From the NCBI RefSeq assembly GCF_014652315.1, contig NZ_BMYO01000003.1, forward strand, positions 360,119 to 424,118: a stretch of 64,000 bases of DNA. Direction: 5' to 3'. Origin of the DNA: Jeongeupia chitinilytica. Lineage in GTDB: Bacteria > Pseudomonadota > Gammaproteobacteria > Burkholderiales > Chitinibacteraceae. Below are positions 43,129 to 49,505 of the stretch, in pieces; position 1 is the first letter of the stretch, and every line of letters starts with the position of its first letter. A program made the position numbers and the translations under genes. The notes beneath the pieces are model-generated. The model saw only the letters and a list, made by a program, of their open reading frames with translations. It ran no database searches and had not been told where the DNA came from.

Positions 43129-43440
43129 TCAGCGATAGGCTCGATTCAGTTTATCGGCGTTATGGACATTTTGCAGCGCGGCCTGGGACTCGTCGCGCGC
43201 CCGCCGGACCAGCGGCATCAGCTCTTGCAGCAGCACCTGGGAGGCCTGCATCAGCCCTGCGGCCTGCGCGCGCTGCGGCGAAGCGGACCAGTCCACGGGA
43301 AGCTGTGCTGCAGCGATTTCATCGTAATGCGCCAGAGCCACCAGCAGCGCCTCGCCATCTGGCGCACTCAGCGCATGCTTCACCGCGAGCAGGCTGTCGT
43401 GCAGCGCCTGCAACCGCACCAGCGCGTCAGGCGCGGCCAT
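43129..43440 (-). CDS. fliT: Probable FliT-like flagellar chaperone
   Basis: A 103-residue, all-helical protein directly downstream of fliS, overlapping it by 14 bp. FliT proteins are short, poorly conserved chaperones for the cap protein FliD. The size, helical composition (LVRLQALHDSLLAVKHAL... QASQVLLQELMPLVRRARDE) and the fliD-fliS-fliT order support the call, but I see no diagnostic motif. The ATG at 43440 is inside the last codons of fliS. Confidence 0.68.
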   Translation of the reverse strand: MAAPDALVRLQALHDSLLAVKHALSAPDGEALLVALAHYDEIAAAQLPVDWSASPQRAQAAGLMQASQVLLQELMPLVRRARDESQAALQNVHNADKLNRAYR

Positions 43441-43885
43441 AGCTGAGCACGCTGGCCGTATCCTGGCGGGGCGGTTCGACGGCCTGCGCAGCCTGCACCG
43501 CAGGATCGATCGCCTCCCACGACTGCTTGAGTTCACCGAGCAGTCCGAGCACTTCGTCGAACAGCTCGGCGTCGTTGCGCAGGTTGGCCCTGAGCAGCTG
43601 GCTGCTGATGTACTCGTACAGCGCATCCAGATTGGACGCCAGCTCGCCGCCCTGTTCCTTGTCCAGCGACAGGCGCAGCCCGTCATCGACGATGGCGATC
43701 GCCTTCGAGGTCGCCGCACCCTTCTCGGCAATGTTGCCGGCCTCGAGGTGCACCTTGGCCATCGCCACCGACTTGATCGCGCCGTCGAACAGCATCATCA
43801 CCAGCCGGTGGGGGCTGGCGACGTCCACTGCCATTTCCACCGAGGTCTGGCCGTAGGCGCTCAAGGCCTTCTTCATTCCCAGCAT
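43427..43885 (-). CDS. fliS: Flagellin export chaperone FliS
   Basis: A 152-residue helical chaperone that binds the C-terminal disordered region of flagellin. It has the conserved AYGQTSVEMAVDVASPHRLVMMLFDGAI near the N-terminus (about 10-37). The last 25 residues are a proline-rich extension beyond typical FliS. An AAGGAAA SD precedes the ATG at 43885. It lies 24 bp after fliD. Confidence 0.93.
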   Translation of the reverse strand: MLGMKKALSAYGQTSVEMAVDVASPHRLVMMLFDGAIKSVAMAKVHLEAGNIAEKGAATSKAIAIVDDGLRLSLDKEQGGELASNLDALYEYISSQLLRANLRNDAELFDEVLGLLGELKQSWEAIDPAVQAAQAVEPPRQDTASVLSYGRA

Positions 43886-43909
43886 TCGATTTCCTTTTCA
43901 GCGGGTCGC

Positions 43910-45472
43910 TCAGTTGGACGACAGGCTCGACAGCATCGACATCAGCGAATTGCTGCTCTGCTGCATTTTGGTCAGCGCCTGATCGAGTGCCACGTACTGT
44001 TTGCGCAGCCGGGCTTCCGTTTCCGTCAACTTGGCGGTCATTGCATCCCGCTGCTTGTCGAGCAGCTTGATGCTGCTGTTGATGCCGTCGGTACGGCTGT
44101 CCATCGTGCCGCCCTTGGTCAGCATCTTGTCCAGCATGTCGTTGAGCTTGACGCCGAAACTGTCGGCACTCGACGCCGGCGGCTTGCTCGGATTCTTGGT
44201 CTTGTCGTAGGAACCGAGGAAAGACATGACCGAGTCGAGGTTGTTGGTGACGGCCTTGTCGAGCTTGGCCGAATCCAGCGCCAGCTTGCCGTCCTGCTGG
44301 AACGCGACACCAAGCTGCGACAGCGTCTGGATTGCCGCATCGCCGCCACCGAAGGCCTGGCCCAGCATGCTGCGCAACTGGCTCTGCACGCCGCGCACCG
44401 ACGCGTCACCCTGCAAGATGCCCGCCGTCTTGGTTTCGGCGTTGTAGCTTGCATTCTGGCTGATCGAGGACTGGACGTCGTTGTACGCCTTGACGAACGC
44501 CGTCAGCGCCGTCTTGATCGAGCTGCTGTCACGGGCGGACGTCAGCTGGATCGGCGTCGAAACGCCATTGCTGTCGGTCGTCGGCTTGAGCAGATTGATC
44601 GTCAGGCCGTTCACGACCTCGGTCAGCGTGTTGCTGGCACTGGATACATCGATGCCGTTGACCTTGGCCTTGGCGTTCTGGGCCTGACTGTCCTTGAGGA
44701 TGGTGAAGCCGCTGGTGTTCAGGTTGCCGGCGGCATCCGTCGTGGCGTCTTTCGGGTCGAACGCCAGCTTGGACAGGTCGGTCGCCACGGGATCGCCGTT
44801 GGCATCGTTGGTCGTCACGCCAACCTTGAAGGCGTAGTTTTCGCCCGTGTTGGTGCCGGTCAGCACCAGTCGGACGCTATTGTCGGCGTCCTTGACGATC
44901 GAGGCGGTCACGCCCAGATCGGTCTGCTTGTTGATCGAGTCGCGCACTTCCGCCAGCGTGATTTTGCCGTCGCTGTTGCCGTCCGAAATCGTCACCGACT
45001 TGGCCGGGGCGCTGGCATTGGGCGTGAAGCCGTCGGTTGCGCTGGCGTCGATCTTGCCGAAGGTGAAGGTCAGCTTGGCCTGATTGACGCCGGAGCCGGC
45101 CGGAATCAGCACCTGGTCGGCCGCCGTGAACTGGCCGGCCTGGCTGGTGAGTCGCTGGCGCTGCGCCAGCTTGAGGACGTCGAGCGAGAAGTTGCCGAGG
45201 TCGGCGGTATTGCTTGCCGACACGGTCGCCGCGTCGCTGTTGGACGACGAGGCCTTCACGCCGTTCAGCTTGCTGAGGTCCAGCAGCGACGACACGGCCG
45301 TCTGAAATGTGGACAAGGCACTCTTGATCGTTCCGAGCGCACTCAGTTGCGACTGGAAGCTCGCCTCTTTCGTGTTGAGCTTGGCAATCGGCTGCTGTTC
45401 GATCTGCATCAACTGACTGACGATCGAATTGATGTCGAGACCGGAGCCGCCATTGGTGGTGATCGTTGCCAT
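43910..45472 (-). CDS. fliD: Flagellar filament cap protein FliD
   Basis: A 520-residue secreted hook-associated protein 2. The N-terminus GGSGLDINSIVSQLMQIEQQPIAKL and the C-terminal helical half (QRDAMTAKLTETEARLRKQYVALDQALTKMQ) form the D0/D1 coiled domains, and the variable centre is exposed. It forms the cap that folds flagellin at the filament tip. As expected for this export class, it has no signal peptide. Preceded by flaG and followed by fliS. Confidence 0.95.
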   Translation of the reverse strand: MATITTNGGSGLDINSIVSQLMQIEQQPIAKLNTKEASFQSQLSALGTIKSALSTFQTAVSSLLDLSKLNGVKASSSNSDAATVSASNTADLGNFSLDVLKLAQRQRLTSQAGQFTAADQVLIPAGSGVNQAKLTFTFGKIDASATDGFTPNASAPAKSVTISDGNSDGKITLAEVRDSINKQTDLGVTASIVKDADNSVRLVLTGTNTGENYAFKVGVTTNDANGDPVATDLSKLAFDPKDATTDAAGNLNTSGFTILKDSQAQNAKAKVNGIDVSSASNTLTEVVNGLTINLLKPTTDSNGVSTPIQLTSARDSSSIKTALTAFVKAYNDVQSSISQNASYNAETKTAGILQGDASVRGVQSQLRSMLGQAFGGGDAAIQTLSQLGVAFQQDGKLALDSAKLDKAVTNNLDSVMSFLGSYDKTKNPSKPPASSADSFGVKLNDMLDKMLTKGGTMDSRTDGINSSIKLLDKQRDAMTAKLTETEARLRKQYVALDQALTKMQQSSNSLMSMLSSLSSN

Positions 45473-45501
45473 ACCTCTTCCTTTTCAGACGGATTGCGGG
45501 G

Positions 45502-45891
45502 TCATGCTTTGTCGCGCACCAGCAAACCCCGCAGCTTGTCGATGCTTTTGGCGATGTTCAACGCTTCCTGCGTCGGAATCTGCCGGATGACTTCCTTGGA
45601 CTGCGTATCGATCACCTTGACCAGCGGGGTCTTGGTGTCGTCATCGATACTGAATTCGATGCCGACCTTGGGCTGCAAGGACTGCACCGTTTCATTCAAC
45701 TTCTTGACCGCATCCTCCACGGCCGCCGCCTGCTGCTTGGGCGTGAGCGCCTGGACCGCATCCGGGCTGGTCGCGATTGCACCGTTCGCGGCCTGGCTGG
45801 TCGCCGCAAGCTGCACGGCCGGCTGCTTCGCATCTCCTTGGGGTTGCAGCGGCGAGCTCTGGCTCAGGGGATTGATAGCCGAAATCGACAT
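45502..45891 (-). CDS. flaG: FlaG family protein
   Basis: A 129-residue protein. The C-terminal half holds the FlaG domain, with VGIEFSIDDDTKTPLVKVIDTQSKEVIRQIPTQEAL characteristic (about 76-111). The N-terminal half is low-complexity (Q, A, S, T). FlaG influences filament length in some species; its mechanism is unclear. The ATG at 45891 is preceded by GGAGAGGG. Between fliC and fliD. Confidence 0.9.
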   Translation of the reverse strand: MSISAINPLSQSSPLQPQGDAKQPAVQLAATSQAANGAIATSPDAVQALTPKQQAAAVEDAVKKLNETVQSLQPKVGIEFSIDDDTKTPLVKVIDTQSKEVIRQIPTQEALNIAKSIDKLRGLLVRDKA

Positions 45892-45910
45892 GGGTTCCCT
45901 CTCCTGCAAG

Positions 45911-45935
45911 AAGCCCCGGCACGCGGCCGGGGCTT
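45911..45935 (-). terminator. Hairpin downstream of fliC
   Basis: A 10-bp perfect stem AAGCCCCGGC / GCCGGGGCTT with a 5-base loop, 30 bp after fliC. Only TTCTT follows on the minus strand, so it is probably a partial terminator or mRNA-stabilising hairpin that keeps flaG-fliD expression below fliC. Confidence 0.65.
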
Positions 45936-45965
45936 ATCAGTTTAACGCAAGGTCAAACCGAAGGC

Positions 45966-47420
45966 TTAGCCGCGGAGCAGGCTCAGCACTTGGTTCGGCA
46001 GCGCGTTCGCCTGGGCCAGCATGGCGGTACCGGCTTGTTGCAGCACCTGGTTACGCGTCATCGTCGCGGTTTCCTTGGCGAAGTCGGTGTCCTGGATGCG
46101 GCTGCGCGAAGCGGACAGGTTGTCCGAGGTGGTTTGCAGGTTGGCGATCGACGATTCGAAGCGCGACTGCAGCGCACCGTACTGGGCGCGCTGACCGTTC
46201 ACTGCGGCCAGAGCCGAGTCGACGATCTTCAGGGCCTTCTGGGCATTGTCGAAGCTGGTCACGTCGAGCGAAGCAACGGTATCCAAGGTCGAAGCCTTGG
46301 TCAGGCCGTAGCCCGAACCGGCGTCGGTCACCGAGAAGCTGTTGGACGAGTCGAGGGTCACGCGACCGTTGGCCACGGCGGTTGCAGCAGCAGCCTTGGC
46401 ATCGAAGGCGGCAGCACCGGTGGTGCCGTCGGCGTCGTAGCTGTTCACGTCCAGCTTGGTGTTGGCAGCAGCAGCCTGGTTGGTCAGCTTGATGTCGTTG
46501 CCGGCAGCGTTGGTCAGCTTGATGCCGCCGTTGACCGCGTCGAACTCGGCGGTCACGCCGGTCTTCGAGGTTGCAGCGTTGATCGAGTTGATCGCCGAAG
46601 CGTAGTCGTCAGCCGTCGAAGCAGTGCCACCGACGCTGAACGACACGGTTGCGGCAGTTGCGTTGTCCGACTGGATGCCCAGCGTGTAGGTTTCAGCACC
46701 CAGAGCCAGGTTGGCGCTGGTGGTTGCCGTGGCGCTGACGCCGGTCTGGTCGCTCTTGGCATTGATCTGCTGAGCGATGGTTTGCGCGGTGTCGGTTGCG
46801 GTGGTCGTGTAGGTGGCCGAGCCGAGCGAACCGTTGATCTTGATGGCCTGGGCAGCAACGGTCTTGGTTGCAGCGCCGACAGCCGGCTGGTCAACTGCAA
46901 CCGAGTTGTTGCCGTAGTTGTTGGTGCGGAAGTTCACACCGCTGGCCTGGATGGTCTGGTTGGCGTTGGCGCCGACCTGGAAGGTCGCGGTACCGAACGA
47001 GCCGTCCAGCAGGTTCTTGCCGTTGAAGTTGGTGGTCTTGGCGATGCGGTCGAGTTCCGAAGTCAGCTGGCCGACTTCCTGCTGGATGGCCTGACGGTCG
47101 CTCGACGAGTTGGTGGCGTTCGACGACTGGACAGCCAGTTCGCGGATGCGTTGCAGCATATCGCCAGCCGACGACAGCGCGCCTTCAGCGGTTTGCGCCA
47201 GCGAAACGCCGTCGTTGGCGTTGCGGTTGGCCTGATCCAGACCGCGGATCTGGCTGGTCATGCGCTGGGAGATGGCCAGACCGGCCGCATCGTCCTTGGC
47301 GCTGTTGATGCGCAGACCCGACGACAGGCGTTGCAGCGAGGTATTGAGACCAGCTTGCGAGGTGCCAAGGTTGCGTTGCGAAGTGAGCGAAGCAACGTTG
47401 GTGTTAATGACTTGAGCCAT
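45966..47420 (-). CDS. fliC: Flagellin
   Basis: A 484-residue flagellin. The conserved N-terminal D0/D1 region (AQVINTNVASLTSQRNL, then RLSSGLRINSAKDDAAGLAISQRM at about 31-54) and C-terminal region (RIQDTDFAKETATMTRNQVLQQAGTAMLAQANALPNQVLSLLRG) are complete. The surface-exposed centre (about 180-390) is alanine-, threonine- and asparagine-rich. Exported by the flagellar T3SS without a signal peptide. Transcribed from the sigma-28 promoter at 47489-47515; the leader is about 60 nt with GGAGAAA before the ATG. Confidence 0.96.
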   Translation of the reverse strand: MAQVINTNVASLTSQRNLGTSQAGLNTSLQRLSSGLRINSAKDDAAGLAISQRMTSQIRGLDQANRNANDGVSLAQTAEGALSSAGDMLQRIRELAVQSSNATNSSSDRQAIQQEVGQLTSELDRIAKTTNFNGKNLLDGSFGTATFQVGANANQTIQASGVNFRTNNYGNNSVAVDQPAVGAATKTVAAQAIKINGSLGSATYTTTATDTAQTIAQQINAKSDQTGVSATATTSANLALGAETYTLGIQSDNATAATVSFSVGGTASTADDYASAINSINAATSKTGVTAEFDAVNGGIKLTNAAGNDIKLTNQAAAANTKLDVNSYDADGTTGAAAFDAKAAAATAVANGRVTLDSSNSFSVTDAGSGYGLTKASTLDTVASLDVTSFDNAQKALKIVDSALAAVNGQRAQYGALQSRFESSIANLQTTSDNLSASRSRIQDTDFAKETATMTRNQVLQQAGTAMLAQANALPNQVLSLLRG

Positions 47421-47488
47421 GATGTTTCTCCGATAGAGAGACGATATTTTTAGGAAGCCGGACCAGCGTTGCTGCGTCCTTGAATCCC

Positions 47489-47515
47489 TTATCGTCCTGG
47501 CTGCGGAGAACTTTA
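47489..47515 (-). promoter_or_regulatory. Sigma-28 (FliA) promoter of fliC
   Basis: On the minus strand TAAA (47512-47515), a 15-bp spacer and GACGATAA (47489-47496) match the sigma-28 consensus TAAA-N15-GCCGATAA with one mismatch. The first three bases of the -35 box are the TAA stop codon of the upstream phosphorylase gene. Confidence 0.88.
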
Positions 47516-48253
47516 GGAAATACTCACATATTTTTCGAACACCATCGCCGCCACGGCCAGACCCTGCGCCAATGCTTGCGTCGCATCGACCTGATTGATG
47601 CTTCCGGCACTCTCGGCGACACCGGCGGCACGGTTCGCCACCACCGCCAGCGTGGCATAGGCGGCACCCAGTTCGCGCGCAAGTACCGCCTCGGGCATCG
47701 CGGTCATGCCGACCATGTCACCGCCGTCCCGGCGGATCCTGCGGATTTCGGCTGCAGTTTCGAGCCGCGGCCCCTGCATGCAGGCGTAAACACCGCCATC
47801 GATCAGCGACACTTTCAGCACACGGGCCGCCTCCAGCAGGGGTTCGCGCAGCGAAGCGGCATAGGGCTCGGTGAAGTCGACATGCGAGACGACCCGGTCA
47901 TCGCCATCAAAAAAGGTCTGCCGCCGCCCCCAGGTGTAATCGAGCAACTGGTCGGGCAAGACCAGCACGCCGGGACGAAAGACGCGACCGATGCCGCCTA
48001 CCGACGCCAGACCGACGATTTGCTCGGCGCCCTGCGAGGCCAGCGCCCAGATATTGGCCCGGTAGTTGATCCGGTGCGGCGGAATGGTATGACCGTAACC
48101 GTGACGCGCCAGGAAGAGCACCGACCCTCCGGCCAGCTCACCGACGATCAACGGCCCCGACGGGTCGCCGTAGGGCGTACGCACGATCAGCCGCTGCCGC
48201 ACCGTCAATCCGGCCAGACTCGCCGCGCCGGTCCCACCAATGATCGCCAGCAT
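47513..48253 (-). CDS. S-methyl-5'-thioinosine phosphorylase (MTAP/PNP family)
   Basis: A 246-residue nucleoside phosphorylase. It shares with Pseudomonas MTIP the N-terminal AIIGGTG, the LFLARHG segment, the PPHRINYRANIWAL motif (about 59-72) and VYACMQGPRLETAAEI (about 157-172). MTIP splits methylthioinosine to hypoxanthine and methylthioribose 1-phosphate for methionine-related salvage. The assignment to MTIP over MTAP rests on overall likeness and needs enzymology. The ATG at 48253 has GGAG five bases upstream; a GTG two codons earlier is less likely. Its stop codon lies in the fliC promoter. Confidence 0.85.
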   Translation of the reverse strand: MLAIIGGTGAASLAGLTVRQRLIVRTPYGDPSGPLIVGELAGGSVLFLARHGYGHTIPPHRINYRANIWALASQGAEQIVGLASVGGIGRVFRPGVLVLPDQLLDYTWGRRQTFFDGDDRVVSHVDFTEPYAASLREPLLEAARVLKVSLIDGGVYACMQGPRLETAAEIRRIRRDGGDMVGMTAMPEAVLARELGAAYATLAVVANRAAGVAESAGSINQVDATQALAQGLAVAAMVFEKYVSIS

Positions 48254-48322
48254 GATCACTCCGCACCGGCTCAGCCACGCGGCGCCGGTCCTTCAATCAT
48301 ATGCACTGGCGACAACGACATG

Positions 48323-48345
48323 AAAAAGGCGGCCCGAAGGCCGCC
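48323..48345 (-). terminator. Terminator of galU
   Basis: GGCGGCC / GGCCGCC stem with a TTCG tetraloop on the minus strand, followed by five T. It lies 25 bp after the galU stop. Confidence 0.92.
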
Positions 48346-48369
48346 CGGCTTACTTTCCACCCTAACCAC

Positions 48370-49248
48370 TCAGGCCCTGGGTAGCGTGAACCGGCTCAGG
48401 TACTCGGCAAACTCGCCACCAACCTCCGGGTGCTTCAAGCCATAGGCCAGCGTCGCCTTCAGATAGCCCAGCTTCGAGCCACAGTCGTAGCGCGTCCCCT
48501 TGAGCTTGTGCGCAAGGATGTGCTGCTCCTGCATCAGCGCGAAGATACCGTCGGTGAGCTGAATCTCGCCCCCCTTTCCCGGCTGAACGTGCTGCAGGTG
48601 ATGGAAAATCCGCGGCGTGAGGATGTAGCGGCCGACGACGGCCAGCGTCGATGGCGCCTCTTCGGGCTTCGGTTTTTCGACAATGTTGTTGATGCGCAGA
48701 CGGCCGTTGCTGTCATCGACCGCCACGATGCCGTAGGAGCTGGTGTCCTCGCGCGGCACCTCCTCGACGCCGAGCACGGCGCAATGCGTATCGCCGAACA
48801 CTTCGACCATCCGCGCCATCTCGGACGTTGCGCCGCCGTCGATCAGGTCGTCCGCCAGAATGACTGCGAACGGTTCGTCACCGACCACCGGCTCGGCACA
48901 CAGTACGGCATGCCCCAGACCGAGCGCCTCGGGCTGGCGGATGTAGATGCAGGTCACCGACTTCGGAATGATCGACTGGACGATGTCGAGCAGCTTCTGC
49001 TTGCCCTTGGCTTCGAGCTCGCTCTCGAGCTCGTAGGCCTTGTCGAAATGGTCTTCGATGTTGCGCTTGTTGCGCCCGGTGATGAACACCATCTCGGTAA
49101 TGCCAGCGTCGAGCGCCTCTTCGACCGCGTACTGGATCAGCGGCTTGTCGACGACCGGCATCATTTCCTTCGGACTGGCCTTGGTCGCCGGCAGAAAGCG
49201 GGTACCCATGCCGGCAACCGGGAATACGGCCTTGCGGATTTTCTGCAT
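48370..49248 (-). CDS. galU: UTP-glucose-1-phosphate uridylyltransferase
   Basis: A 292-residue enzyme making UDP-glucose from UTP and glucose 1-phosphate, needed for LPS sugars and, through Ugd, UDP-glucuronate. It has the nucleotide-binding motif PVAGMGTRFLPATKASPKEMMPVVDKPLIQYAVEEA (about 9-44) and the metal-binding Asp in ILADDLIDG (about 133-141). The ATG at 49248 has a strong AAAGGAG SD at normal spacing and gives the usual family length and N-terminus (MQKIRKAVFPVAG). However, the frame is open upstream through a complete HTH domain (see 49249-49437), so a 355-aa HTH-GalU form is also possible. Confidence 0.95.
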   Translation of the reverse strand: MQKIRKAVFPVAGMGTRFLPATKASPKEMMPVVDKPLIQYAVEEALDAGITEMVFITGRNKRNIEDHFDKAYELESELEAKGKQKLLDIVQSIIPKSVTCIYIRQPEALGLGHAVLCAEPVVGDEPFAVILADDLIDGGATSEMARMVEVFGDTHCAVLGVEEVPREDTSSYGIVAVDDSNGRLRINNIVEKPKPEEAPSTLAVVGRYILTPRIFHHLQHVQPGKGGEIQLTDGIFALMQEQHILAHKLKGTRYDCGSKLGYLKATLAYGLKHPEVGGEFAEYLSRFTLPRA

Positions 49249-49437
49249 TGAAGTTGCTCCTTTGTGTTTGTTTTCTGGCGCCAGCAATCCGAGTCGCAAC
49301 GCGGCCCCCATCACCTGATCGGCCTGACGCAGGCCAAGTTCGTCCGGCCACTGCGAGACCGCAGACCGCCCCAGACCGAGGGCATCGGCCAGCCGGCTCT
49401 GGCTACCAAAAAGGCGAAGTGCTTCGGATTTGCGCAT
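49249..49437 (-). other. Cro/DicC-like helix-turn-helix domain, in frame with galU
   Basis: Sixty-three codons from an ATG at 49437 encode a small DNA-binding domain: KSEALRLFGSQSRLADALGL with the recognition segment GRSAVSQWPDELGL. This matches the DicC/Cro-like repressors of E. coli in spacing and key residues (FGS, LA-x-A-x-G, SxW). There is no stop codon before galU, so translation from 49437 would give an HTH-GalU fusion of 355 residues. The codons joining the two (for K-G-A) contain the galU SD. Whether the domain is made only as part of a fusion, or is a relic of a separate gene that lost its stop, is unclear. Confidence 0.75.
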
Positions 49438-49446
49438 CGCACCATT

Positions 49447-49462
49447 GTTCAACAAACTGAAC
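49447..49462 (-). promoter_or_regulatory. Inverted repeat upstream of the HTH-galU start
   Basis: GTTCA-N6-TGAAC, a perfect 5-bp inverted repeat, begins 9 bases upstream of the HTH start codon. A further TTGAAC half-site occurs about 40 bases upstream, next to the ligA stop. It is a candidate operator for the Cro-like domain encoded immediately downstream (inference). Confidence 0.45.
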
Positions 49463-49505
49463 CGGCAAATCAAGCAGAAAAATCAGTCGCTACGCGTTCA
49501 AAAAA

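Noticed and set aside
43748..46492. A 914-codon open frame on the plus strand across the flagellar genes
   Set aside because: It is antisense to fliS, fliD, flaG and fliC, which have clear homology and start signals. Its translation is rich in R, H, Q and G as expected from a shadow frame in GC-rich DNA.
45973..47400. Repetitive-looking sequence inside fliC
   Set aside because: The repetition comes from Ala/Thr/Asn-rich coding sequence of the flagellin centre, not from true DNA repeats.
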